A DNA stretch of 64,000 bases from Chimonanthus salicifolius (lineage: Eukaryota; Streptophyta; Magnoliopsida; Laurales; Calycanthaceae), in NCBI GenBank assembly GCA_013350335.1, contig CM023533.1, positions 27,758,869 through 27,822,868 of the forward strand. Direction: 5' to 3'. Within the stretch, counting starts at the first letter, position 1. Every line of letters starts with the position of its first letter. A program made the translations under genes and the position numbers. Positions 50,238 to 62,246 of the stretch are shown here, one piece after another. The notes beneath the pieces are model-generated. The model worked only from the letters and a program-made list of their open reading frames with translations, did not search any database and had not been told where the DNA came from.

Positions 50238-53200
50238 TTACAATTCGTCTCTGGGAGCTCTGTCGTTGGAGGGTTCAACATAAGAGGCATATGCTTCAAT
50301 AATTGACTCGTAGATCTCAATTCCTTTCAAGTACTCCTCCTGGTTCAGAAACTGTAGACATGAAAAGAAAATTTCATATCACCAAACCAATATCCATGAA
50401 CAGATTTTGGTGTTCAGTAAATAAATGTGTACAGGTTCTATTGACAGATACAGAATTTTTTTTAATGGATTGACAGCTATTGATATCTGACCAGCAAAAA
50501 TACTGTATTCATAAACTTGGCCTTAATTTGAAGTACAGAATATTGTGTGGTAGTTTCAAATACAAAGCTGGATATCCACAAGCCAGCTAATCACTTCACA
50601 TGCAACCCAACACCTGGATATGACCATCATATGAGTGGAGATGGCATGAGAACAAATAATTTATAAACATGTGGAGGGAACTAGGAGGAGGTTCATAAAG
50701 GTTGACTGTAAAGTAGTAGAAGATTTTGGTCTTTGATGGGAACCAATGACAGGGTTGGACTCAAAAGGCCAACCCTAGATAGATGAGAAAATGGCTAATG
50801 ATGATGATGAAGCATGTTATGTGAAAATCCAGTATAACCATGCCGTGCATTCAATCAGCCATTTTCCAGTATCTGCAGGTCTCCATATACTTAAATGTAG
50901 TTGAATATGCACGAATTCAAGTACTTCTATGTTGACATAAAAGCACAAGCCATTCAAAACTTATCTGATTAGTACATAGAAGTAGAACAAGGCCTTATTT
51001 AGTAGAGTCGTACAAAAATTATAGCCTGCAAGAACTACAATATGCATTGGTTGCTGAAACAAATCCCACGCAGGATGTTTGTTTCCCAACATGAAGACCT
51101 CTAGCCCTAGAGACTACAACTTGCAATAATTACATCCTCCCATTTGTGGTCACACTTAATGTTCCATTTGTAGATGCATGCATAGATCTACCAATGTTTT
51201 AGCTCATTGAGCTGTCAGAAAATGACTGAATCTTGAAACATGGAAAGTCAATGCATACCTCATTATGGTCATGAAGCAGAATTGGAGTGTTTGTCATTGG
51301 AGAAAAGCCAATTGCTGGTAATCCTCGATCCCGGAAATAGCGAGCATCCGTTGAGGCTGGAAAGATCTCTGGCTTGTTGAGCTTACCATTAGCCTTTTTT
51401 ACAGCGTCTTCCAACAGTTTCCACCATGGATTAGAACCGTCAGTGGCAGTGAGTGATGGCTTCCCCAACATGTTGTGCACTGGAACCTTATGCTTGAACT
51501 GCCCAAGCTGGGAGAAGAGTTAGATACATCCAAATTTTCATAGAAAACAAATAGAAAAGTGATAACGTCAGCTTCCTGCACCTGGTATAGTGCAGGCTGC
51601 ATTGCGAGACTTGCCCAGAAGCACAGAAGGAAAGTTAGGGGAATCTTGGATTGCATTCAGCCCCAAAATACCCATACTGGATTATCATGGCCATAATAGG
51701 ACTACAAAATGAATGGCTGGACTAAGTTCTAATCATAGTTTACAAACTTGGTTTTGACTCGGCCGACTCACCCGAGTCAACTCGGGTCAAATGGAATTTC
51801 AAGTAACTCAAATGGGTGAAGTCTTCATTCAAAGAATATGCCGGTCCCCCTTTTATATAAACTAATATAAAAGGGCTCTTGTAACCCTTGTGCCCTAAGC
51901 CCTCATTTCCGAAACAGAGAGAGGGGGGAACGAGAGAGAAGAGAGAGCTGAGCAGCAGCAATAATTGGCAGGATTTTAATTTAATTTCTTTCTTCTTCTT
52001 CCTACATCTTCACCATGGTTCGAAAGCTCGCCACTACAGATATGATTCCAATTTTTTTATTTTCTTTTTCTTTATTTCTTCTTCCTTCTCTCCCCTCCTG
52101 CATCTTCAATGAATCTACACTGGAAAATTTTAAACATGATTTTGCCTTTTTATTTAATCAATTTGTGATTTTTAGGTTGTCATAAATTTTTAACATATAT
52201 AATATAAAAATAACATTATTTTAATAGTTTGACCAAGTCTTGACTTTTTGACATGGTCAAAACTCACCTGAGTCTTCAAGTTGAGTCGACTCAACAAAAA
52301 AAAGAGTCGAGTCAAGTTCTTGAGTTTTCGAACCATGATTCCGATCACAACTATCTTAGTGACCATGATGACCATGACCATCCAAACATATTTTCAATCC
52401 TAAGAAATGCACTAAAGCACTATAGCCATGTTTGGTTTAAAGACTATATGGGAATGGAAATACATTTAACCCATTCCATTTCTTCCCATTTATTCTTGCA
52501 ACCAAACATGGCCCACGATTACCCTATTGTACCATCCACATCATATTAGATAGAACCTGCAATATGCAAGCAAGCAACTGAGCCAAACCCACAACACCCC
52601 ACCATCAGCCCCAAAAAATAAATAAATACTAAAAAAAACCACCACCACGAGCATGGACAGATAGATGGAAGTGTGTGTGTGAGTGAAGAGAGGAGGGGAA
52701 AGGGAGGTGGGGACAGCTCTAATTCAAAGAATTGGTAGTGCAAAAGGTAGAAGGTACAAGGAGAAGAGGAAGGAATTTAAAAGCTAGAGTTGAGACTTGA
52801 GGATTGAAGGACATGATACATTGTGCCATGATGGAGGATATAGTTTTCAATAGGGTATAGTGTAGCATTAGTACTCAAAAAGCCAACATAAGACTGATGG
52901 GATTAGTGGTTGTGGCTGTGGTGGTGGTAATGATGATAAAGGGAACACAAAGGAAAGAACTATCTGGTACACGCCATCATCCACTGTGATGCACATGAGA
53001 TATTGAGGCGCTACATTAACCCAAATCATCAGTCTTAACACCCCCTCATCCCATCAGTTGAGCCCACTTTTCATATCTGACGACTACAAACCTAGCATTG
53101 TAAGACTCTAGACAAAGTAAAAAAGTATGAGTTTCCACACCTCAAACGTCATATTACGTGACGAAGGTGCCCATTCTTCAGCAATGCGCTTCTCCAAAGA

Positions 53201-56200
53201 TTCTTGATCAGCATTTGGAGGGACACGAATATCCAAACCTGCCTCCGCTTCAGATGGCTGCATATTCATGACAAAACCCTGCTTGGACAGAATTCCAGGA
53301 AATAGAGATCAGATGGCATTACTAAAATAATTTATGATGTGTTGAATTATGGTATTCATGTACAAGATATATTTTTCAAGGCCCAAGTGCTTGATATACT
53401 CCAACACTTATCACTCAAGAGAGAGAGAGAGACAGAGCTAATCCCACATTCAATCACAGAATCATGAACACATCATGTGGATAAGAATTTATTGGAGACA
53501 AGGAGGCAGCCCTATGGAGAGATGATAGGACTCTAGTCTAATAAAGTATTTAGTGATTATTTTGCCAATATCAGTAAATAGTAGGTTATCGAAAGAAAAT
53601 TATTTTCTATTTGTATTTCCATTTGAGTTATACTGAAAGCCTACGTATAGGCTAAGTTGAAAAATGAAAAGGATATGAGTAGATTTCCAAAATGTAACAT
53701 TTGGCTTGAAGGTTGATTTCTCCTCCAAAAGATCAGACGTCCAATGTATCCTCAAACTGAAATCCATATCCCTCATCTCCATCTCAATGGCTACTATAAA
53801 GCCAAATATTGATCGCATTTCAGTAACGGTTTTCCCCCAAGAAGCTCCCAATCAACAAATAAAGTGGTGAAAATGTTCCTTGAGATGGTGCACTTCGGAC
53901 ATTGATATCATCCAAGCCAACTCCCAAGTTAGAAATTAAAAGTGATAATATTCGTGCTTGAGTTGGCGAAAATTCAAAACCGTCCTGCTGAATTGGATTT
54001 TACTCCTTTGCTGACACCAATCAGATACATCATGCACTCTCTTTGACATATCCAAGCTCTATTTAGTTATCAAGTTTTATCAGCCTTTCATTTGGAACAT
54101 GCGACAATTACGTCTCTGGTCGATAATGATTGTACCATTGTGCGTGTGCGTGTGCGTGTGCGTGTGCATGTGCGTTGTTGGCCGTTGCGTGGGGGTGGGG
54201 GTGGGGGTGTGTGGGTGGGTGGGGGTGTAACGCATGACAAGTCAAAATATTGGAAACTCCAGATATAGATGATATACAGACCACCTATATCAGAATGCAA
54301 ATTGTGTATGGTGAATCATAAAATGACATGATACCTACGTCCATAATTCACGTAAGATGTCAGAGAGAGAAATTAATATTAACCTAAGAATAAAACAAAA
54401 ACTAAGGTGAATTGCCACTCACAATTAATCAGAGAGATTAAAAAAGAATGACACGTACACTTAAAGCTCTCAAGGTTGTGTTGCTTGTATTCAATGCAAA
54501 ATCCCTTAAACTAATTAAATCATATCATACATTGTCCTAGGTGTTCTAGATTTAAAATATCAGTTACTCAACGGATGAAATAGGCCATGGGGCCACCTAA
54601 AGTTGCCCTAGACACATGTGACTTAAGTCACACATATGGACAATCTAAAATCATAAATACAAATCCATAGCAATCTTATAACCATATAAACTAGAATAAT
54701 ATGACATTTATAAAAAAAAAAAACAAAAACAAATGCAAGATGGCGCTGGATCAACAGTCAAATCAATCTAATCCATGAATGGATGACTTAGATGTTGTAA
54801 ATGGATAAATCGAGCCAAATATTCAAATCCCTGCTAGATCAACGTGCAATTTGGGCTATCCATGATCGAATATATCAGAAATACGCACAAAACCATCATC
54901 TAACCATGTTGAGGAAAAATCTAGATTTTGATACATCTTTCTTCAATAGTGTCCCATGATGTCCTCATCAGTAGGTGTATGGGTGTAGGTGGGAGTGTGT
55001 GTGCGGGTGCATGTGGTGTTAGAAAATGAGAGACAATAAATTCACTGAATATTTCACTATTTATTCCATTGAATGAAAGTTATATTTATATAGTACATCA
55101 AGATATTAATTTTATAACTGAGAGATATGCGTAATCTCCCACAATCAAAATAGGTCCATCAAAATCTATAACAATCTAAATCATATCCTGATATGGCTCA
55201 ACACCCTCCCTCAAGCTCAAGTGGGTCCCACTTCAGTTTGAACTTATTGAATGTGCTGAGATGTTGCGGGTGTTGGTGTCTATAGGGATTGGGGAGGCGC
55301 ACGTGCACGCGCACACAGACAATTTTTTTAATGGTAAAAATGTTGGGATAATTAAGCTCAAAAAACAATTTATTTGGCTTGACATAGTTCAGTATATTTG
55401 GCTAGACCTTGCCTACCAGTGAAATTATCTCAAACGGAGGTTAGAAACATAAATACATTTTGCTTACAAACATGAGATGAACAAGTGTTTTCCCCCTGAA
55501 CTATGGACATTGGTAGTATGACTATGACAATCCCAATTTGGGTTTTTCCCTGTAATTAGTGTGGAGTTACTCTTTTTCCAGCAGAAATAACAAAGAATAA
55601 GGTCAAGAAGATGAAGTTAGACTACTTACAGTAGGAGATGGTGTCCCTGCCTTCAAGAACGCCATATTCACTGAAATGACCTCCCCCTCGCCCTTCAACC
55701 CAGCCTTCACCATGTCAAACTGTGCTGCCCGGAATCGCCTCACACTCTCAATACTCTTCATCAGATTCTCCATGGCACTATTATCATAGAGCTTTGACCC
55801 GTGCCCAGGTGCCCCAGAAGCTCTGATCACAAGCCACCACGGGCACCTCTCTCCGTAAAACACCCGGTAACCATCATTCACCGAAGCCAGGCCCTCATCG
55901 AGAACAATCCCAACATTCATCTTCTCGAACTGCTCTGAGGCGGCAAACTTCTCAGCTCCATCATGGCCACTAATCTCCTCGTCAGGGACATAGGAGAGAT
56001 AGACAGTCCGGGTCGGCTCAAACCCAGATTGTTTCAATCTTCTGATGGCCTCAATGTACTGGAGGCCAACACATTTCATGTCCTGGGAACCTCTCGCAAA
56101 GATTTTGCCATCGGAATCAAGGACGGCAGAGAAGGGCGGGTGGGTCCACTTGGAGGCCTCGGAAGGGACGACATCAGTGTGAGAGTTGAGGAGTATGGAA

Positions 56201-56550
56201 GGGAGGGTGGGGTCCTTGCCGGGCCATTTGAGGAGAACGACGGGCTTGCCAGGGACAAACTCTAGAGTTTCGGAGAAGAGGGAAAGGGATTGGGCTTGGG
56301 AGAGGAGGAAATGGGTTGATTGGGAGTAGTCGGGATTGGGTTGGGAGGTATCGATTTGGAGGTATTGCTGGAATCTGGAGATGATGGCATCTGTAGAAGA
56401 GTCTGCTTTTCCTTCTTGCTGGATGGATTCTGATGATGAAGAAAGGGTGGAGACGATGGAGATACAGATCACTGCGTGGAGGAGGACGATTAGGAAGAAA
56501 AAGAGATTGGTGGCGGTAGAATTGGGGAAGACGGGATTTCTTCGCACCAT
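50238..56550 (-). CDS. ACY1: Aminoacylase-1-like M20 metallopeptidase with RDEL tail
   Basis: Four exons: 56550-55630, 53278-53141, 51507-51259, 50351-50238; 473 aa, no frame break. An N-terminal hydrophobic stretch (NLFFFLIVLLHAVICISIVS) acts as signal peptide or anchor. M20 motifs follow: LNSHTDVVP (metal His and Asp), ARGSQDMKCVG (bridging Asp), VPDEEISG (catalytic Glu pair), VLDEGL, and the second metal His in LLHDHNE. The dimerisation domain contains SGAPGHGS. The family deacylates N-acyl amino acids. The protein ends RAPRDEL, an ER-retrieval-type signal, which with the N-terminal signal suggests residence in the secretory pathway. An in-frame ATG 75 bases upstream (56625) is possible, but 56550 has a better context and places the hydrophobic segment at the end. 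Confidence 0.93.
51734..52337. mobile_element. hAT-like element (family C ends) with promoter-like interior
   Basis: In aminoacylase intron 2. Ends CATAGTTTACAAACTTGG and, reversed, CATGGTTCGAAAACTCAAG; flanks GTTCTAAT and ATTCCGAT agree at only five of eight bases. The outer parts carry GACTCGG and GAGTCGAC repeats as in the copy at 10122. The centre (about 51850-52020) holds TTTTATATAAA and a GA-rich leader-like stretch ending at CACCATGGTTCG, which looks like a picked-up promoter region. Confidence 0.5.
52425..52512. mobile_element. Short MITE with perfect 13-bp inverted ends
   Basis: 88 bp starting GCCATGTTTGGTT and ending AACCAAACATGGC. The interior also partly folds (GGGAATGGAAAT against ATTCCATTTCTTCCC). 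The target duplication is not evident. Confidence 0.65.
54137..54230. repeat. GTGTGC and GGGGGT microsatellites with G-quadruplex potential
   Basis: In aminoacylase intron 1. About six GTGTGC units at 54140-54175, then five or more runs of three to five G separated by single T or TGTGT at 54191-54225. Runs of this spacing on the plus strand, the template strand for the gene, can form a G-quadruplex. Confidence 0.85.
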
Positions 56551-57920
56551 TTTTTTCTTTGCTCTTCCGAGTTGCAACCGCTGAATTGTGAGTATTCTCC
56601 TTTCGATTCTCGTTGAAGGAATCAAGGGTTCTTAGTGAAAGAACTCCCACTGAGGAGTGAGGACTGAGGAGAGACCGAAGGTGGGAGAGTATTTTTACTG
56701 AGCTACCACATATCATACATATGTTGATATAATTATTATTTTTGTATAATATTTTAATAAAAAAACATTAATATCTCATTTATTTAATTTAAATAAATAA
56801 AATTGAGAAACTTTACAGTTATATCTTTAATTTAATTTAAATAAAATGAATTTATATATTTAATAAAATATTTTTTAAATTCTTATATAACAATTGCTTA
56901 TTCATTATGAAATTTTATATCATATCATATTAGCATTGTCCGTCTTTAGTGCTATTAAAAGTTTTTTCTTTTTTTAATCTTGTCACATGTCTTCTTAAGT
57001 TCTTATGGTCCATAAATTATATAACTTAGGATCACGTTCAGTAGATCTATTTGAATATAAAACTATTTTTTTAGATATATTCTACTTTTTTAATGTAAAG
57101 CCATTTTTTTCAAAACTTGAAAGAACCTTGAAACCTGGTACAAGCTCAATAATTTAATTTTGCAATTTTATATAAAAAAAAAGAATCTAGTATAGTTTTT
57201 AATAAATATATTTTATATCTGGAAATAATTTAATAAATATAATCAAATAATATAGATTATAGAATCCAAAGGCATGTCAAAAATTAAAAGAAAATAGCCT
57301 TGCTATATCGACGTCCATGTCAATGGAGTGGGATTGAATTTGTCTCTCATTTTTTTATCCTTATCTTTCTTTAACTTGAGTTAATTTAATCTCATTCAAG
57401 TCAAAAAATATTTGAAACATAATCTCCAACTTTTATTTAAAAACACATATATGCATTCCAAACTCATTTATTTGATGATTTTATCTAATTCAACCAACTT
57501 AGATAAGTCAAATCAGCTTAATAAAAAACTTAAAAATTCAAGGAAAAACTTATTACTTGTCTAGTCAAGCAAAAGACATCGAACAAATCAAATTACTTGG
57601 ACAAGTTAAAACATGAAACATGAATACTATTTTCCAAAATTTATAATGACATTGTTGCCAAAAAATGTAAGTATATATATTTAAATTATTAGTTAGGTAT
57701 TCTCAACCTACAACTAGTGTGAGACTAGTCTCCGCATAAACACAATATCACCTATAAACTTCATGTATCGAGTTAATCTAAAAGGAATTGAATTCAAAAC
57801 CAATAATTTCAGTTATTTGTACAAATTAAATATTATAATAGACGAGGAACATAGATATATGAAAGGGATAAAGTTGTATCCCCACCCCCAATTCCCATCC
57901 CTTGTCTTTTTTTAATGTTT

Positions 57921-58147
57921 GAGAGCACTTACACACACCTGGAAATTCTGCATCTACACACCCGAAATTGGATTTTCAGGTGAAATTACCATTTTACCTC
58001 CTGCGTTTTCAATCATTCGAATGAATGCCAAATGAACTGGAAATTCATTTAAATGATTGGAAACGCGGGGAGTAAAATGGTAATTTCACCCTAAAATATG
58101 ATTTCAGGGTGTAGAGGCAGGATTTCTGGGTGTGTGTAAGTGCTCCC
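57921..58147. mobile_element. Foldback MITE with about 105-bp arms
   Basis: Left arm GAGAGCACTTACACACACC, right arm reversed GGGAGCACTTACACACACC; pairing continues through CTACAC, GTGAAATTACCATTTTAC and CAATCATT almost to the centre at about 58035. No coding content. Long arms and a G start fit Mutator-type foldback elements, but flanking duplications are not convincing. Confidence 0.75.
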
Positions 58148-58954
58148 AATACTTAACATCTAAAGGTTGGTCCTGCAATTCTTTTCTTTATAATTCATTA
58201 TTATTAATTAAATTAGTAAAAAAAATTGTGAGTACTGTGAATTAATTTTTTATAGAGAACGGTTTTCTTTAATTTATAAACTTTTAATAATTTTAATTTT
58301 AGTTTTTAGATAATAATAAAATATCCATTTTTATTTTATAGTTAATTTTTATATAATAACATGATAAAGCTGAATAAAATCCTTTCAACTTCTTAAATAT
58401 TATCTTAAAGCCTATTTTTATATTTCATTAATTTTATCTTTTATATTTATCAACGTAAAAATAAATTACAATCCACTTGATAAGTGAAAGGTCATGATTC
58501 AGTTATATAAAAAAAACACATGATTAAAATAATATTCTCTCCATTTCATTTTAATTATCTTATTTAAAATATTTGTATTTTAATTCTCATTTCATAAGAT
58601 ATTTTCTCTGCTTCTTACAGAAGTTGTGTATTCTCGATGTCCCATAAAATATTTAAAATACTTTATGAGTCATCCAGATACTCAACTTCTAATCGATGTA
58701 TCAGAGTAGTCGAACCGGCGGTCAAACTCTGGTTTGACCCATTTTTAATGAAGCACTGAGGTGAAGTCTCAGATTGACTGTCTATGGACCATACCCACTT
58801 ACTGACAGGGCCCAAATATGCATTTCATTTCAGAGATAACGGGCCATGAAATTGTAGGGTTTTTATTTTATGGCAAACTAATTGTCTTATGATTGATCAA
58901 AACCCACAACCAAGTGGGCCCGTACCTATCTTAGGACTAGGATTGTTTTTGTAT

Positions 58955-59016
58955 GCTAGAAGAAGGGCTTGAACCTTCGAACTGCCCTATAACCAACTGA
59001 GATACTCCAGCTGTTC
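58955..59016 (-). tRNA. tRNA-like sequence, probably a pseudogene or SINE head
   Basis: On the minus strand, CAGTTGGTTA resembles a D-arm and GAAGGTTCAAGCCCTTC a T-arm with the B-box GGTTCAAGCC; GCTGGAG and CTTCTAGC could form a weak acceptor stem. The distance between the arms is too short for a full anticodon arm, so I do not call a functional tRNA. Confidence 0.3.
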
Positions 59017-59560
59017 TATGTTCTTCAACACCCACTACCTAAATATTGACATATGTTCACCTTTATATTGGGGTCAAACATGAGGCCTACTTAACAGATT
59101 TTTCTTTTTCTTCAAGTCATTGTCCAGCAACAATTATTTTAATTGAATTGATGAAATTTTGATGACTTTGAAAATTTAACTTAATCAATTCAATTAAAGT
59201 AATTTTTTAATGTGGAATGATCGTTGTCTGCCAAAATCACTTTGATTGAGTTGGTCGAAGCATATTTTTATAGACTATAAAGTTTAGAAATTGAAAAAAA
59301 AAAAGATTAAAAAATATTGAGAGTTAAAAATATGGCTTGATCCATCCGATCAAAGTGATTTTTTTTATGGAATAGGCTTTCCTTTAATATGTTGTCTAAA
59401 AAAAAATCACTTTGATTAGATTAGATTGATTAAGTGTTGTTTTTAAATATCATAAAGTTTATAGTTTTTTTTTTAAAAAAAATCGATGAAATTTTAAGCT
59501 TTATCAATTCCTTCAACTAACTTCTGTTGGATAAAATATTAAAAATAAAAACTATCTCAA

Positions 59561-59722
59561 TCAGTCCAATCCTCTTCTAGTGGCCCAATCATCAGCATTC
59601 CATAGACTTGAGTATATCTTCGTGTGTTGGTTGGAAGGCAATCTCACACCAATATCTTTGTTGTTCTTGAATATCCTTATTGGTGTGTCATCCACAGATA
59701 AGCTGTAATTCACAAATGGATA
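59561..59722 (-). pseudogene. XTH (xyloglucan endotransglucosylase/hydrolase) exon fragment
   Basis: The minus strand encodes [20 protein letters not shown] followed by [19 protein letters not shown], an unmistakable central block of the plant XTH family (GH16), then a stop (TGA at 59563-59561) after RRGLD. Neither the catalytic HDEIDFEFLG exon nor the C-terminal exon is present nearby. An isolated fragment, presumably a relic; a palindromic MITE sits immediately next to it. Confidence 0.78.
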
Positions 59723-59745
59723 CCTAAATGAGAGAGAGTTTGGAT

Positions 59746-60009
59746 CAGGGGTTTACAAATCGGTATCGGCCGATTTATCGGTCGATACGATATGTCGACC
59801 GATATATCGTTATCGGCCGATATATTTTTCTCTTTCTTCTTTATTTTTTTTTAATATCGGCCGATATATCGGACCGATATAATACGGCCGACATCAAGGC
59901 CGATATTGTGAATATCGTCCGATACGATACATATCGGCCGATATTCACATATCCAAAACCGATATATATTGGCCGATACGATACGTATCGGCCGATATTT
60001 CAACCCCTG
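59746..60009. mobile_element. Palindromic ATCGGCCGATAT MITE (family B), intact
   Basis: 264 bp between perfect 8-bp duplications GTTTGGAT (59738-59745 and 60010-60017). Ends CAGGGGTTTACAAATCGG and, reversed, CAGGGGTTGAAATATCGG. The interior is almost entirely built from ATCGGCCGATAT, GTCGATAC and CGATACGATA units, many self-complementary, around a short T-rich core. An 8-bp duplication and CAGGG start indicate hAT. Confidence 0.9.
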
Positions 60010-60916
60010 GTTTGGATATCTAAATATAGCCCATTCAAGTCTTTGGTTTTAAAAAAGAATACACTTTCTATAAAAATGATCCTCATCTTAAGTCATCATT
60101 ACTAATAACAAAGTCCTTACATTTATTTATCTAAAATTGATTGATTTTCAAAATTTTACCCATTCTAAGATCGGTCCATTCAATTTCCGTTTAGGCTGAT
60201 TCTACATTCTACATTGACAAATGCTATGATCAACATTTATAGTGAAATGTTTAAAAAGAGGAATGATAATTGACAATGACATGAGAAACATTGTATATTA
60301 TTTGGCACTTGATTAATACGTCAAGAACTTGAAAGCTAATAGAATATGGAAAATCAAACTTTTTAGACTTAAAATTTTCTATATTTATCCACACCTAAGA
60401 ATAAATTTGATCAGACGAGCTGTAACAACCCTGTCGCTTCCAATGTGATTTTTTTGAGATTTTGCACTGGGCTGTAGAACAACATAAGATAAACGCGCTA
60501 GATAAAGGAGGAGAGAAACTTCATGCATCGTGCACGGCAGCCCTCATTTAGTGGAAGAGGCGGAGAAACTCCAAGTGTTGTGCACGAGAGACAGAGGCGT
60601 TGGAGGATGAGAGGAAACTCTAAGAGTCCCACATCATCTGTGTATATAGTGTTGTGCATGAGAGAGAGAGGTGTTGTGTGTGGATGAGGGGTGGGGGTGT
60701 GCACACAATGAAATGGATGTTCCTACTCTATATTCATTGTTTTTATTACAATAAGATTTATTTGAATAGTTGAGTTGATTTGACTCAATGAAAAATTGAG
60801 CAAAATCAAGTATGTAAACTTTTGACACCTTGACCTTTTCCCGTCGCTACTCTCCTTTCATTGTTCTAATCACTTTTCACTTTTAACTACTCTATCACTA
60901 TTTGGTTAAACTTTTG

Positions 60917-61333
60917 GATAGCAATCCTTCGACAAGTTTTTTGTATAATTAGATATGGAAATTAATAGATTTTCGATTTTACCCTTCGTATGAAGTATAA
61001 AATCGACTTACCAACCATTTGTATAAAGAGTAAATTGGCTTGTCGAAATTCACATGAATAGTAAACCGGCTCGCCAAAATTGTCATGAACAGTAAATTGA
61101 CATAAATAATAAATCGGCTCATCGAAATTCACATGAACAGTAAAATCGGCTCATCGAAATTTGCATGAATAGTAAATCAGCTTGTGAAATTTGAATGAAT
61201 AGTAAGTCGACTAGTCGAAATTTTTCAGTTCATGTGAAATGTCTTATTTTACTGTTCATGCGAAGGGTGAAATTGAAAATCTACTAATTCTTTTGTCTGG
61301 TTACACAAACCTCCCATGGGAGGATCGCTACCC
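60917..61333. mobile_element. MITE with internal minisatellite, family D copy 2
   Basis: The ends GATAGCAATCCTTCG and, reversed, GGGTAGCGATCCTCCC continue into paired blocks TTAATAGATTTTCGATTTTA-like on both sides (about 75 bp). Between them, 61025-61235, lie five or six degenerate repeats of about 40 bp of the form AGTAAATCGGCTCATCGAAA followed by TTCACATGAAC. Shares ends with the element at 15104. Confidence 0.65.
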
Positions 61334-62214
61334 AATTTTTTTTTTATCACTGTTTATCTCAAATATTTTATTATTATTTATCTCAAACTAGTTCACAGTA
61401 ACTTGATTACATTACTAAGGAAATCCTTAAAAAAAATAAATGAATGGATGTAGAAACCAGATGTTGGGATTCAATTGCCATGCCACAAGCTCTATACCTT
61501 CTTCTTGAGTCAAGATGAGAAACCCACGAGTCGTATTTCATAGAAGATACGAATTTTATAATGAGTTTTTATTTCATTAAATTCTTTAATTGCGATAAAT
61601 ATCATTTAAAAATAATTTAAACACAGTATCTAATTAAATCAAATAAACATTTCAATACAATTTAAATTCATTCAATAAATAAAATATGATTAGATTGAAG
61701 TTTCAAATTAATCAATTTAGCTATTCCAACTTAAACTTGAAGCAACCTAACATGTTATGTCGCAATCAACCAAGCTCTCCTGTGAAATAATTTTTAAGAT
61801 TGAATTGAACTTATTTAAGTAGAATTGTCTTTAAACTAAAATTTTATATCTTAAAATAAGGAATTTCTTGTGTACATCCAATAACATTATATTAAAATAT
61901 AATTTAGTTGATTAAATTTTAAAATGATTTTGGGCCAATTAAATTTTAAAATGATTTTAATGAGGCGATATTACTGTTCATGTGAATTTCGACGATCCAA
62001 TTTTATTGTTCATTTCAAGGGTTGATAAGCTAATTTTACTTTTCCTACCAAAGGTAAAATTGACAATACACTAAAATAAAATCTGTACATGATTACACAA
62101 TACATGTATATATATAAAAGTAGTCCTATTTAAAATAATAACGGGTGACCGAACCCGAACCCGGACCCAGACCCTATACACACTAACTAATCGTCAACCT
62201 GAAAGTGCTCTGTA

Positions 62215-62246
62215 TTTGGCGGCAAAAACCTCCTTCCCTTCCCGCC
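62215..62246 (+). promoter_or_regulatory. Two E2F-type sites upstream of the primase gene
   Basis: TTTGGCGG (62215-62222) and TTCCCGCC (62239-62246) both fit the E2F consensus WTTSSCSS, 17 bases apart. They precede the 5' UTR of a replication gene. E2F control of DNA replication genes at G1/S is well established in plants. Confidence 0.7.

Larger units (their letters stand above)
56551..62214. other. Gene-free stretch between aminoacylase and primase
   Basis: The first 150 bp should hold the aminoacylase promoter and 5' UTR. It also contains a foldback MITE (57921), a tRNA-like segment (58955), an XTH exon fragment (59561), a palindromic MITE (59746) and a tandem-repeat-bearing MITE (60917). 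The 60495-60720 part has diverged repeats of AGAGGNGTTG-like type. No complete gene is seen. Confidence 0.6.

Noticed and set aside
54140..54225. Possible CRISPR-like or satellite array
   Set aside because: It is a simple hexanucleotide microsatellite; no spacers and a eukaryotic intron context.
55963..56716. Open frames overlapping the first aminoacylase exon in other frames
   Set aside because: The M20 motifs are all in one frame; the others have low-complexity serine/proline or glycine-rich translations.
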